44,384 nt of DNA from positions 1-44,384 of the forward strand of contig CADBEA010000018.1 in the NCBI GenBank assembly GCA_902793635.1, given 5' to 3'. The DNA is from an uncultured Erysipelotrichaceae bacterium. Lineage in GTDB: Bacteria; Bacillota_I; Bacilli_A; Erysipelotrichales; Erysipelotrichaceae. The notes beneath the pieces are model-generated. The model was not told where the DNA came from. It worked only from the letters and a program-made list of their open reading frames with translations, and searched no databases. Below, in pieces: positions 7,448-15,171 of the stretch. The number at the start of each line of letters is the position of its first letter. Positions within the stretch are counted from its first letter, which is position 1. The position numbers were made by a program, and so were the translations under genes.

Positions 7448-8458
7448 TTATTCCTGATTGCTGTAATCGACGATATCCCAGTCACCGTCAGCGTCACAGC
7501 CGAGCCACCACTGATAATCAGTGTATTCGTGATCAGGATCGAATGATCCGCTGTTTTCTTTCGGCGTATGGAAATCCATCAGAAAGCATGCGGCTTTGCC
7601 ATACTCTGAATCATAATCTTTAAGACTGTTGAGCCATGCGAGTTTCTCAGCCGATGCGGATTCATCTCCCACATAACGGAGACTGTGCAGTTCACACCCT
7701 TCCAGGGCCGCAAACCGGCATTTGATCAGGATCGCCATTTCTTCCCGCACTTCCTGTGTATAAAGTTCGGATGTTCCGTAATCAATGCTTACGTCTGTTT
7801 CATTGACCGCACCGAGATACGCTTCCAGAGTAATCCCCTTTTCCGTGATTTCTCTGGCGGTATCCACGCCGACATAGCGCAGGTGCCACGGTTCATAGGC
7901 ATAGCCGGTAATATGTTCCTTACCGGGCAGATAGCGGAGAATAAAGCCGTAGTCCGGCATACGGGAATGGATCTTCTCCCAGAGATCCGGATGCTGCAGC
8001 ATCTCATCGTTTTCATAGACCGGCTGACCATCGATGATCAGATATACGTCCAGCGCCAGACCGGTGTGATGCTCGGAGTAACCCGGTTTGGCGACTACTT
8101 TGGCGGTATACTCCGCGCCATATTCCTTCGTGAATTCATCGACAATTTCCTGCTGTTCGGCAACTGTCCGCCTGACAGAATCAAGGTCGATAAACACATT
8201 GTCCTTTTCGAGATCTTCCTTCAGCTGCTGATATGCCTCATAAGCTGTCTTTTCCACTTCCACTTCATTGCCCAGCTGGTTCGTCACTTTCACGGTTTCC
8301 ACCTTCGCTTCCCAGTCTTCCGGCAGCGGATGCAGCTTATTGACCAGAACCAGATAATCGATTCCTTCTTCCGGTTGTTCCGGTACATTATTGGCAGCCG
8401 GTGCTGTACAGCCTACGGCCAGCAGCAGTGCGAGTGCGGCACTGATCAGTTTTTTCAT
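7448..8458 (-). CDS. VanY-family D,D-carboxypeptidase, lipoprotein
   Basis: 336 aa. N-terminal lipoprotein signal with lipobox LAVGC (Cys17). The mature protein would sit on the outer face of the membrane. The zinc peptidase motif SEHHTGLALD (ligands H130 and D137) and EPWH (E189, H192) are intact, so it should trim D-Ala from peptidoglycan stems (family knowledge). A C-terminal extension (~110 residues) ends in an acidic, Trp-rich part (YQWWLGCDADGDWDIVDY). Start at 8458 has the SD GGAGGAAACA. A hairpin (8472-8490) precedes the SD and an IS110 element lies directly upstream, so its promoter may be altered. A paralogue lies at 20674-21522. Confidence 0.9.
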   Translation of the reverse strand: MKKLISAALALLLAVGCTAPAANNVPEQPEEGIDYLVLVNKLHPLPEDWEAKVETVKVTNQLGNEVEVEKTAYEAYQQLKEDLEKDNVFIDLDSVRRTVAEQQEIVDEFTKEYGAEYTAKVVAKPGYSEHHTGLALDVYLIIDGQPVYENDEMLQHPDLWEKIHSRMPDYGFILRYLPGKEHITGYAYEPWHLRYVGVDTAREITEKGITLEAYLGAVNETDVSIDYGTSELYTQEVREEMAILIKCRFAALEGCELHSLRYVGDESASAEKLAWLNSLKDYDSEYGKAACFLMDFHTPKENSGSFDPDHEYTDYQWWLGCDADGDWDIVDYSNQE

Positions 8459-8471
8459 TGTTTCCTCCATT

Positions 8472-8490
8472 ACGGCGCGCGAGGCGCCGT
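8472..8490 (-). repeat. GC-rich hairpin before the vanY-like SD
   Basis: ACGGCGC-GCGAG-GCGCCGT. In the minus-strand transcript it ends about 3 nt before GGAGG and could affect ribosome access. Confidence 0.45.
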
Positions 8491-8513
8491 CACAAATACG
8501 TTATGAATAAACA

Positions 8514-8735
8514 AGCCTTCCATACGTGCCGCTGAACCTGCTACTCTGTAATCAGAGGAAGGTTTTGTTTAGAGCACGTGGAGGTGAGCAGTTAATTTGA
8601 TGCCCCATTGTTATAAGTTGCCGCCATTCTTTCAAGCACAAACTAGTAGACATCGCAGTCTGTACACTTATAATTGACAATCGATTGTTGATTCGCTGAA
8701 TGGCATTCAAAGCCTTTTCTCTTTGAAAGGAGAAG
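8514..8735 (+). ncRNA. Candidate IS110 bridge RNA
   Basis: The left end is strongly structured. A 5' stem-loop has three nested stems: ACGTGC/GCACGT (8524-8529 with 8574-8579), AACCT/AGGTT (8535-8539 with 8560-8564) and CTCTG-TAAT-CAGAG (8544-8557). Downstream, TTATAAGT (8611-8618) pairs with ACTTATAA (8666-8673) around a ~47-nt loop, and GCCATTC (8623-8629) can pair with GAATGGC (8698-8704). A 5' stem-loop followed by large-loop hairpins is the known form of bridge RNAs that guide IS110 recombinases. I did not match guide segments to donor or target DNA. Confidence 0.5.
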
Positions 8736-8739
8736 GTAT

Positions 8740-10044
8740 ATGTCTTTGAAGATCGTTCGTTTCAACTGCTGCGGCTTGGATGTACACAAAGATATCATTG
8801 TGGCTACAATCGGCATTACCGATAAATCCACTATGGTCACTGAGTATTTTCAGGAAACGTTCAACTCTTTTAACAGCGACCTCTATCGTCTCTGCGACTG
8901 GCTTTCTTCTCATCAGTGTTCTGAAGTCTGTATGGAATCCACCGGTAAATATTGGATTCCGGTCTACAACGTGCTTGAAGAGAAAGGCTTTATTGTTTGC
9001 CTCGCTCATCCCAAGTACACCAAAGCCATCAAAGGCAAGAAGACGGATAAGAAGGATTCAAAATGGATCTGCGACCTCTACAAGCATGACCTTGTCAGAG
9101 ATTCTTTTATTCCTCCCAGGGATATCCGTGAACTGCGTGATATCTCAAGGTATTACAATAAGCTCATCGGAATGAATTCCTCTGAATCCAACCGTTATCA
9201 GAACTGTCTTACTGTCTCCAATCTTGGTATTGGTTCCATCTTCACTGATGTCAACGGAAAGTCTGCCAAAAGAGTCATGGAAGCTGTCCTTAACGCAGAT
9301 GATCCGAATAAGTTGTCTGATGAAGATATCCTCAAACTTGTCCACAAATCCTGTAAGAAGAAAGATCAGCTCCTTGACGCTGTCCGTGGCTGTCGTATCG
9401 AATCCGACCAGCGCTTCAAGATGATTGAGATCCAGAAACATAAAGAGGAACTGGATCAGCACATCACCAACTGCTTCGTCGAGATGTTCAAGCGCGCCAC
9501 GCCCTTCTTTGACCAGTTCCTGCACATCACAGAGATTATCGGCCTCTCTGTTCTATCTGCAATTCTTATCATATCAGAAATTGGTGTGGATATGACAGTA
9601 TGGCAAAATAGCAGACAGCTCTGTGCCTGGGCAGGTCTTACTCCCGGCAATAATGAATCAGCCAACAAGAAGAAGTCGACACGTATTACCAAGGCAGAAC
9701 AGTTTCTTAAGCCTCTGCTTGTCCAGTGTGCTCTCGCGGCAATCAAGAATCCGAACGGATACTTTGGAATCAAGTATCGGCGGATCAAGAAACGCAGGGG
9801 GCACAAGAAAGCAATCGTTGCGATAGCACGTATGATGCTTATCTGCATCTACCACATGATTCTTACCGGAGAATCCTTCAATCCTTCAGACTATGATGAA
9901 CTGATGAATCCCAAGCCCCGTAAACCTCGCGAACTGACAATAGAATCTGCTGTAGACTTCCTGAAATCTTCAGGTGCTGACATTGATGCGATCATCGCTT
10001 CTTTGAAAGAAGCTCCACCTGATCCATTCGTTGTACAAAGTTGA
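8740..10044 (+). CDS. IS110-family transposase (DEDD recombinase)
   Basis: 434 aa, full length. The N-terminal RuvC-like domain has D14 (GLDVHKD), E66 (CMESTGKYW), D103 and D106 (KTDKKDSK). The C-terminal Tnp_20 domain has IIGLSVLSAILIISEIG, LCAWAGLTP and a serine at about residue 307 (NNESAN), the position of the family's catalytic serine. It is an RNA-guided DNA recombinase in characterised members. SD is GGAGAAGG. No frameshift is visible, so the element may be active. Confidence 0.95.
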   Translation: MSLKIVRFNCCGLDVHKDIIVATIGITDKSTMVTEYFQETFNSFNSDLYRLCDWLSSHQCSEVCMESTGKYWIPVYNVLEEKGFIVCLAHPKYTKAIKGKKTDKKDSKWICDLYKHDLVRDSFIPPRDIRELRDISRYYNKLIGMNSSESNRYQNCLTVSNLGIGSIFTDVNGKSAKRVMEAVLNADDPNKLSDEDILKLVHKSCKKKDQLLDAVRGCRIESDQRFKMIEIQKHKEELDQHITNCFVEMFKRATPFFDQFLHITEIIGLSVLSAILIISEIGVDMTVWQNSRQLCAWAGLTPGNNESANKKKSTRITKAEQFLKPLLVQCALAAIKNPNGYFGIKYRRIKKRRGHKKAIVAIARMMLICIYHMILTGESFNPSDYDELMNPKPRKPRELTIESAVDFLKSSGADIDAIIASLKEAPPDPFVVQS

Positions 10045-10214
10045 TTTTTCGCTTTCGCTTCACCACTTGTTTTTAATGCGGGCTTTTTTAACACTACTAT
10101 GTCTTTTTATTCACACTTCCTCCTCCTGCAGTTATTCATAAGATTTCTCTTATTCTGTCACGAACTGTTGTCAGCGACAACCTTTTCGTTACATCAATCC
10201 TTCTGTCACGGAAT

Positions 10215-10246
10215 ATAAAAAACAGAATGTGAATGTCACACTCTGT
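10215..10246 (-). terminator. Rho-independent terminator after telA
   Basis: On the minus strand ACAGAGTGTGA-CAT-TCACATTCTGT is followed by six T. Confidence 0.85.
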
Positions 10247-10247
10247 T

Positions 10248-11165
10248 CTACAGACGGAATAATGTCGCCTTTTCTTTCTGCATCCGCCGCTTTTCTGTTT
10301 CTTCCTTCAGTACGGCATTGACGGCTTTGCGCAGGGCGTTGTTTGCCTCGATAAAGACCTGCGGCTCAATGGCCCCTTCGCTGCTCTGTCCCATGGCCAG
10401 AACGATCCGGCTGCGGTAAAGCGGGAAGATATCCATCGTCAGTCTTCTGAGATTTGCGGCCATGACGGTATCGGTGGACTGAATCAGTTTCAGCTGTGTC
10501 ATCATCTGCAGCGGCAGTTCCCTGCTCAGAGATAGATCACCGAGTTTCTTTTCAAACAGCAGACAGTCTTCCCGGAAGTCTTTCGCCTTGATGGCATCTT
10601 CCATCAGGGTGCTCGTCGCCGCCTTTTCCAGCAGTTCCTTCTGCCGGTTGGCACGATTGTCTTTCAAACATTCTTCACCGGCATAGAGATACAGATCGAA
10701 TTCCCGGACGACTTTCAGATGTTCCTGATACAGACGGTCCATGCGGTCTATATGATGCAGCAAGGCACTGCGCAGGATCTCCAGTCTTCTGGCGCATTCT
10801 CCGAGTTTCGAATTGAAGGCGTCATACTGGGAACGGAACTGCTGCAGGGCTTTGTCGGAAGGCATCGTGACGTTGCGGGTGCGCTTGACTTCATCCTCAA
10901 ATTCATTCAGCTGCCGGATGATCCTTTTCAGCAGCATCTCGATCTCGTTAAGATCATTTTCCGGAATGTTCAGATGAGCGGATTCGGAAAGCCGCTTGAC
11001 TTTGCGCTGGGCTTCCGTGCCGTACTGCAGCACCATGACCTTATCCGTCACGTCGATCGATCTGGCAAACGTCCGGGCATACTGCAGTTCGTTCTCCGTC
11101 AGATCACTCATTTTATAATGTTCAGTCGTCTGATCCAGTTTCAGATCGATTTCATGATTTTCCAT
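10248..11165 (-). CDS. TelA-family (toxic anion resistance) protein
   Basis: 305 aa, shorter than the usual ~380. Helical and cytosolic. Family signatures include ARTFARSIDVTDKVMVLQYG near the N-terminus, followed by the RKVKRLSESA segment, and FIEANNALRKAVN..EETEKRR at the C-terminus. TelA/KlaA proteins are linked to tellurite resistance and envelope stress, but the mechanism is unknown. A TATAAT ends exactly 6 nt before the ATG and there is no SD, so the mRNA is probably leaderless. It lies downstream of the flavodoxin gene on the same strand. Confidence 0.85.
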   Translation of the reverse strand: MENHEIDLKLDQTTEHYKMSDLTENELQYARTFARSIDVTDKVMVLQYGTEAQRKVKRLSESAHLNIPENDLNEIEMLLKRIIRQLNEFEDEVKRTRNVTMPSDKALQQFRSQYDAFNSKLGECARRLEILRSALLHHIDRMDRLYQEHLKVVREFDLYLYAGEECLKDNRANRQKELLEKAATSTLMEDAIKAKDFREDCLLFEKKLGDLSLSRELPLQMMTQLKLIQSTDTVMAANLRRLTMDIFPLYRSRIVLAMGQSSEGAIEPQVFIEANNALRKAVNAVLKEETEKRRMQKEKATLFRL

Positions 11166-11171
11166 GCTTTT

Positions 11172-11177
11172 ATTATA
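11172..11177 (-). promoter_or_regulatory. -10 element giving a leaderless telA mRNA
   Basis: TATAAT, then AAAAGC, then the ATG at 11165. TGGAAA lies 17 nt upstream as a partial -35, inside a small GACTG-GAAA-CAGTC hairpin. Confidence 0.6.
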
Positions 11178-11236
11178 GAATCACGGCAGGACTGTTTCCA
11201 GTCAGCAGTTGTGTTCCGCTTCTGTCAGGATCTTCT

Positions 11237-11686
11237 TTATTCTGCCAGTCCCTTCACACTGCCGTTCACCAGACGGCCGCCGCTGATATTCAGCTGCGGA
11301 TAGGCTGCCTGGAAATTCTTCACTGCTTTATCAATGCCGCTGCCGCCTGATGTCGCAAACAGTACGATTTCCTTGCCGCTCAGATCATATGCTTCGACAA
11401 AGGTATTGATTAGTGTCGGTGCGGTATACCACCAGATCGGAAAACCGATCAGCACTTTGTCATAGGCACTGAAATCATGATCTGTTTCAGCCAGAGCCGG
11501 ACGGGAAGCAGGATCCTTCATTTCCAATGAAGAACGACTGTTCTGATCACGCCAGTCCAGATCCGCTTTACTGTAGGGTACGGCCGGCTTGATCTCATAG
11601 AGATCGGCACCGAACAGTTCGGCGATCTTTTCTGCTTTCGAAGCAGTTACACCGGAGGCGGAAAAATACGTTACAACTGTTTTCAT
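11237..11686 (-). CDS. Flavodoxin-like protein
   Basis: 149 aa. FMN-phosphate loop near the N-terminus (YFSASGVTASKAEKI) and the aromatic FMN-binding segment GFPIWWYTAPTLI. This is the flavodoxin_4 type common in Bacillota, an electron carrier or small quinone/flavin reductase. Start at 11686 follows GAGGAGTTAATA. An in-frame ATG 11 codons upstream is inside the preceding gene. It sits 13 nt after the GNAT gene, in one operon. Confidence 0.9.
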   Translation of the reverse strand: MKTVVTYFSASGVTASKAEKIAELFGADLYEIKPAVPYSKADLDWRDQNSRSSLEMKDPASRPALAETDHDFSAYDKVLIGFPIWWYTAPTLINTFVEAYDLSGKEIVLFATSGGSGIDKAVKNFQAAYPQLNISGGRLVNGSVKGLAE

Positions 11687-11699
11687 TATTAACTCCTCT

Positions 11700-12206
11700 T
11701 CATAATATGCGTTCCGCAATGATCACGGTTTCTACTCCCCTGGCTGTTTCCTTCAGCGGCACAAAGCCGTTCTTGTACCAGAAATGGGAAGACTGGGGAT
11801 TGCCTTTGTTGATGCAGAGACGGGCTTTCGCAAAACCGAGGCGCTCCAGTTCTTTCAGAACATCCTGAACAAGATGCGAGCCTGCACCTCTGCCCTGCTT
11901 TTCCGCCGCCATCATGAAGAAACCGATAAAGGCTGTTTCCTCATCCGGATAGCCGTTGATCAGATCCATTACAGCTATCAGCTGATCATGATCAAAGAAA
12001 CCGAAGTAATACTTGTCAGCTGCTGTTTTGCCGGGCGGCAGTGCCTTCATATCCTCTATGACGGCATCCCGTTCCGCTTTGGCAGTCGTGTATTCATAAA
12101 AGATCGGATTGCCATGCATGATCCTGAGAATATCATCCGCATCTTCTTCGCCAAGAAGTCTTGCGTCATATGTTTCTGTCAGTTTTTGTATGTCGATCTG
12201 TTTCAT
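11700..12206 (-). CDS. GNAT-family N-acetyltransferase
   Basis: 168 aa. The acetyl-CoA loop EKQGRGAGSHLVQDV (Q/RxxGxG/A) lies near residue 105, preceded by the FIGFFMMA strand; the C-terminal segment FWYKNGFVPL is typical. Substrate unknown. Start at 12206: TATAAT with an extended -10 TG lies 6 nt upstream and there is no SD, so the transcript appears leaderless. Upstream TTG/ATG options would lie inside the preceding terminator. First gene of an operon with the flavodoxin. Confidence 0.88.
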   Translation of the reverse strand: MKQIDIQKLTETYDARLLGEEDADDILRIMHGNPIFYEYTTAKAERDAVIEDMKALPPGKTAADKYYFGFFDHDQLIAVMDLINGYPDEETAFIGFFMMAAEKQGRGAGSHLVQDVLKELERLGFAKARLCINKGNPQSSHFWYKNGFVPLKETARGVETVIIAERIL

Positions 12207-12212
12207 AAAATC

Positions 12213-12221
12213 ATTATAGCA
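12213..12221 (-). promoter_or_regulatory. Extended -10 giving a leaderless GNAT mRNA
   Basis: TGCTATAAT on the minus strand, 6 nt before the ATG at 12206. No good -35 is visible. Confidence 0.65.
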
Positions 12222-12229
12222 ACGGACAA

Positions 12230-12253
12230 AGAAAAAGCGGGAATTCCCGCTTT
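12230..12253 (-). terminator. Terminator of the sugar operon
   Basis: Perfect AAAGCGGG-AATT-CCCGCTTT followed by T-run on the minus strand, 4 nt after the isomerase stop. Confidence 0.9.
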
Positions 12254-12256
12254 GGA

Positions 12257-13603
12257 TCAATATCTTGTCACTTCACAGCCGAACATGTGGGCCAGCATTT
12301 CAAGCTCATCCGCGACATCTTCGAAGATGACGGCATAATGCGGCTCCCAGCCTGCCTTGACTGCTTCGTGGATGATTTTTGCACTGCAGTCTTTTGTCTC
12401 GATCACGACTGAAGTTCCAAAGAACTGTTTCGGTCTGTCGAGAGTCTTGCCGGCTGTGATAAAGAAACGAAATGTGCCGTCGGGATTGCGGCCGATGCGG
12501 AAGATCGTCGCATGTTCGCTCTCTGCGCAGCCGAATTCCATCGTCGGACCGATATGACGGTTGCAGTGTTCGCCAATGCAGGCACCGGTGTCTTTCCGGG
12601 CCAGTGAACAGGCGGCTGTACCGCAGTGCCAGAACGTGATCGTATTTTCCTTTTCATCCAGTGATACCGGATCGCCGAAGAAGACACTTCTGCCGCTGAG
12701 TTTCATACCCATCCACATGGACAAAGCGCCATACATATCCGCTTCACAGGCTGCCGCAACACCAAGGTCATTCAGCATGGCCAGTACGGCGCAGACCGGT
12801 GTTCCAAACGAAACGAAGAAGTCCGGCCAGCAGCGGGAAGCGACTGCTCCGATGTTATTCTTTCTGACAAATTCCGCATAAGCCTTATACAGTCTGGCGA
12901 AATCCATGCGGTTTTTTTCCGGTGTCTCATCGAAGCCGACGGTACGGTTCATTGCGTCGTTCAGGTATTCTTTGATATCCGCTTCACTGAAGCCCTTCGC
13001 GGTATCGATCAGTTCCCTTGCCTCAATGGCATCCTGGCGGACACCGAAGACAGAAAGCAGATCATTGTCCAGTGCTCTGCCGAAGCCGAATCCCTGCGGT
13101 GTATGACCGATGGCGCAGACTTTCAATGACTGCATTTCCTGACGGACCCTGGCAGCTTTGATCATTTTGGTCAGTGTGTCCTTTACCTTTTCTTCATCCG
13201 GAGCACCATAAACATATTCAAACGGTCTGTCACGGAACTGACGGATCGTGTTGGCGGCTGAGAATGCGCCGGTCAATGCGTTGAGGCGCAGACGGCCGCC
13301 GTCAATGACCGGTTCTCTGAGTGTCCATAACAGGATCGGCACGTCTTTGAAGCGGTGCAGTACTTCTGAGGCATACGCGGCATTGGCGAACGTCAGATTC
13401 TGCAGGATGATCAGATCAGGATCGACCGTATCCAGAAAGGCATTCAAAAGATCGGTATTCAGCAGCATCTCATCCGGCACGGCTGTATCTTCACAGATGT
13501 CTTTCAGCAGCTTTGCCGAGGCATCGAACATTGCCTGGGCGGAGGGCATGTGGAAGGTTCCCACGCCGATCGGCACATAAGCCGCCTGAAATTTCTTATC
13601 CAT
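12257..13603 (-). CDS. L-fucose/L-arabinose isomerase-like protein
   Basis: 448 aa. The fold of FucI/AraA aldose-ketose isomerases: an N-terminal Rossmann-like half, then the catalytic and C-terminal domains. E287 (CEADMYGALS) and D311 (FFGDPVS) are 24 residues apart, the same spacing as the metal ligands E337 and D361 of E. coli FucI. H422 (WEPHYAV) probably is the third ligand. It should isomerise the sugar released by the operon's GH31. FucI is normally ~590 aa, so this is the shorter branch of the family. SD AGGAGGAG overlaps the stop of the DUF4867 gene. Last gene of the operon. Confidence 0.85.
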   Translation of the reverse strand: MDKKFQAAYVPIGVGTFHMPSAQAMFDASAKLLKDICEDTAVPDEMLLNTDLLNAFLDTVDPDLIILQNLTFANAAYASEVLHRFKDVPILLWTLREPVIDGGRLRLNALTGAFSAANTIRQFRDRPFEYVYGAPDEEKVKDTLTKMIKAARVRQEMQSLKVCAIGHTPQGFGFGRALDNDLLSVFGVRQDAIEARELIDTAKGFSEADIKEYLNDAMNRTVGFDETPEKNRMDFARLYKAYAEFVRKNNIGAVASRCWPDFFVSFGTPVCAVLAMLNDLGVAAACEADMYGALSMWMGMKLSGRSVFFGDPVSLDEKENTITFWHCGTAACSLARKDTGACIGEHCNRHIGPTMEFGCAESEHATIFRIGRNPDGTFRFFITAGKTLDRPKQFFGTSVVIETKDCSAKIIHEAVKAGWEPHYAVIFEDVADELEMLAHMFGCEVTRY

Positions 13604-13617
13604 CTTCTTTCTCCTCC

Positions 13618-14298
13618 TCAGTATTTCAATTCAATGTTTTCACCGATCAGGCCGGGATGAGCTCCCTGTCTGATCAGCGGCTCTCTTTCCGGGTGAGCCA
13701 GGACCCATTTGTTTTTCTGCAGAAGCAGCTGTGCTTCCGGATCTGTGCTTTGATCCCGCAGCTGTTTTTCTTCTTCGCTTAACGGTGTGTTGGTGCCTTT
13801 CGGCAGGATGACGACATCCCGGAAACCTTCATCACATACCCGGCACGGTGACAGATGCAGTGTCGTCTGGAACATTTCGATGACCGTTCCCTTGGGCACA
13901 TAGAAGACCTGGGCGTCTTCGCTTCTGATCGTGTTGTTTCTGATCTGCCAGGTGTGGGCTAGCACCAGCATGAAGTCACTGACAGCGATGTTGATCTCAC
14001 TGCCCTTGTGATATTCAAAACCGTTGTAGGTCGTGTTGCGGCCGTTGCAGTAACCGATCTGAACCGGCAGGCCGCCGTAGAAAACAGTTTCGATTTCCTT
14101 TTTGACCGGAAACTCTTCCATTTCAGCAACGGAAGCGACATAGACATTGCCGTTTGCGGGAATGTCGGTATGTTCCTCCATATAACGCACCAGGCCGGAA
14201 ACATCATGACCTTCGACGATGCGGCCAAAGCTTTCAAAAGCGGGATCGTAAACGTCAAGGATCAGCTGATCGTTGACTTCGTTGAGATGTTTCAGCAT
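13618..14298 (-). CDS. DUF4867-family cupin-like protein
   Basis: 226 aa. I recognise it as the DUF4867 type. The central part looks like a cupin: FEYHKGSE, then VFYVPKGTVIEMF, then LHLSPCRV, giving His and Glu residues suited to a metal site. This resembles sugar-acid isomerases or ureidoglycolate-lyase-like folds, but the activity is unknown to me. Its ATG overlaps the stop of the dehydrogenase gene by 7 nt (ATGCTGA), so it is translationally coupled. In this operon it is the only gene without an assigned step and so a candidate for a missing one. Confidence 0.8.
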   Translation of the reverse strand: MLKHLNEVNDQLILDVYDPAFESFGRIVEGHDVSGLVRYMEEHTDIPANGNVYVASVAEMEEFPVKKEIETVFYGGLPVQIGYCNGRNTTYNGFEYHKGSEINIAVSDFMLVLAHTWQIRNNTIRSEDAQVFYVPKGTVIEMFQTTLHLSPCRVCDEGFRDVVILPKGTNTPLSEEEKQLRDQSTDPEAQLLLQKNKWVLAHPEREPLIRQGAHPGLIGENIELKY

Positions 14299-15158
14299 GG
14301 CTTTCCATCCCTGACCACCTTGACCGTGGCACAGAAGTCTTCGCCGCCATATCCCTTTTCCATCGCTTCATCATATACACGGGCGGCATTTTTCTCACCC
14401 GGCATGGCAAGTCCTGACTGCTTTGCCAGATTCAGACAGATATGAACGTCCTTGTGCATGTTGGCAATTGAGAAAGCCGTCGTGTAGTCTTCATTGGCAA
14501 TGGCATTCTTCTTGGAATCGAGATAGAAATTCTGACCGCCGCCGTAGCTGATGGCTGTTGCGTAAGTCAGGATATCGATGCCGTTCTTTTCCGCCAGGGC
14601 ACTTGTTTCGTTGACACCGTTCTGAATCTGGGAAACCAGGGCGTTGTGGCAGATCTTCATGACCAGGCCTTTGCCGTTTTCACCCATGCGGATGATATTC
14701 TCACCCATATAGGACAGCACCGGCAGGATCTTTTCATATCCCTCTTCACTGCCGCCGACATAAATGCCAAGCTTGCCCGCTTCCGCTGCCGGCCGTGATT
14801 TGACGACCGGAGCGTCAAGGAAATCAGCACCGGTTTTCTTCACCATCTCCGACAGTTCGACAGATACGTCCGGATCGATGGTGCTCATATCCACATAGAT
14901 CTTTGTCTCGTTGAGGGCCGGCAGCACTTCCGTGACAACGGCTCTGGAATGTTCTGATTTGGGGACCATCGTGATGATCATGTCCGCCTTCTCTGCGACC
15001 TCAAGACTGCTTGTGCAGGCAACCGCCCCCTCTTTGACGAGCAGATCAACTTTTTCCTTCACAAAATCAAATACATATACAGGTTCAGCATTTTTCTGAA
15101 CGATATTTCTGCACATTGCCTCGCCCATGATACCGAGGCCGATAAATCCGATTTTCAT
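14292..15158 (-). CDS. Beta-hydroxyacid dehydrogenase (YihU/GarR type)
   Basis: 288 aa. N-terminal NAD(P) fold (GFIGLGIMGEAM). Catalytic K168 (MKICHNA). The substrate loop, normally DAPVSGG in 3-hydroxyisobutyrate dehydrogenases, reads DAPVVKSRPAA (115-125). Two basic residues, K120 and R122, replace the small ones, somewhat like the GRTS loop of E. coli sulfolactaldehyde reductase YihU. This hints at an anionic aldehyde or hydroxyacid. F30-D31 after the second strand suggests NAD(H) over NADP(H). Lies 13 nt behind the transporter gene. Confidence 0.88.
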   Translation of the reverse strand: MKIGFIGLGIMGEAMCRNIVQKNAEPVYVFDFVKEKVDLLVKEGAVACTSSLEVAEKADMIITMVPKSEHSRAVVTEVLPALNETKIYVDMSTIDPDVSVELSEMVKKTGADFLDAPVVKSRPAAEAGKLGIYVGGSEEGYEKILPVLSYMGENIIRMGENGKGLVMKICHNALVSQIQNGVNETSALAEKNGIDILTYATAISYGGGQNFYLDSKKNAIANEDYTTAFSIANMHKDVHICLNLAKQSGLAMPGEKNAARVYDEAMEKGYGGEDFCATVKVVRDGKPC

Positions 15159-15171
15159 AGTTTCACGCTTT

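Larger units (their letters stand above)
8495..10130 (+). mobile_element. IS110-family insertion sequence
   Basis: It holds one DEDD transposase with a ~240-nt non-coding left end and a short (~90-nt) right end, the arrangement of the IS110 group. Exact ends are not defined: the family leaves no target duplication and has no classical terminal repeats. A 10-bp inverted repeat (8501-8510 and 10132-10141) lies near both presumed ends. The element separates the vanY-like gene from telA. Confidence 0.8.
8501..10141. repeat. 10-bp inverted repeat flanking the IS
   Basis: TTATGAATAA at 8501-8510 and its complement TTATTCATAA at 10132-10141. It may mark the element ends or the target, or be chance since it is AT-rich. 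Confidence 0.3.
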
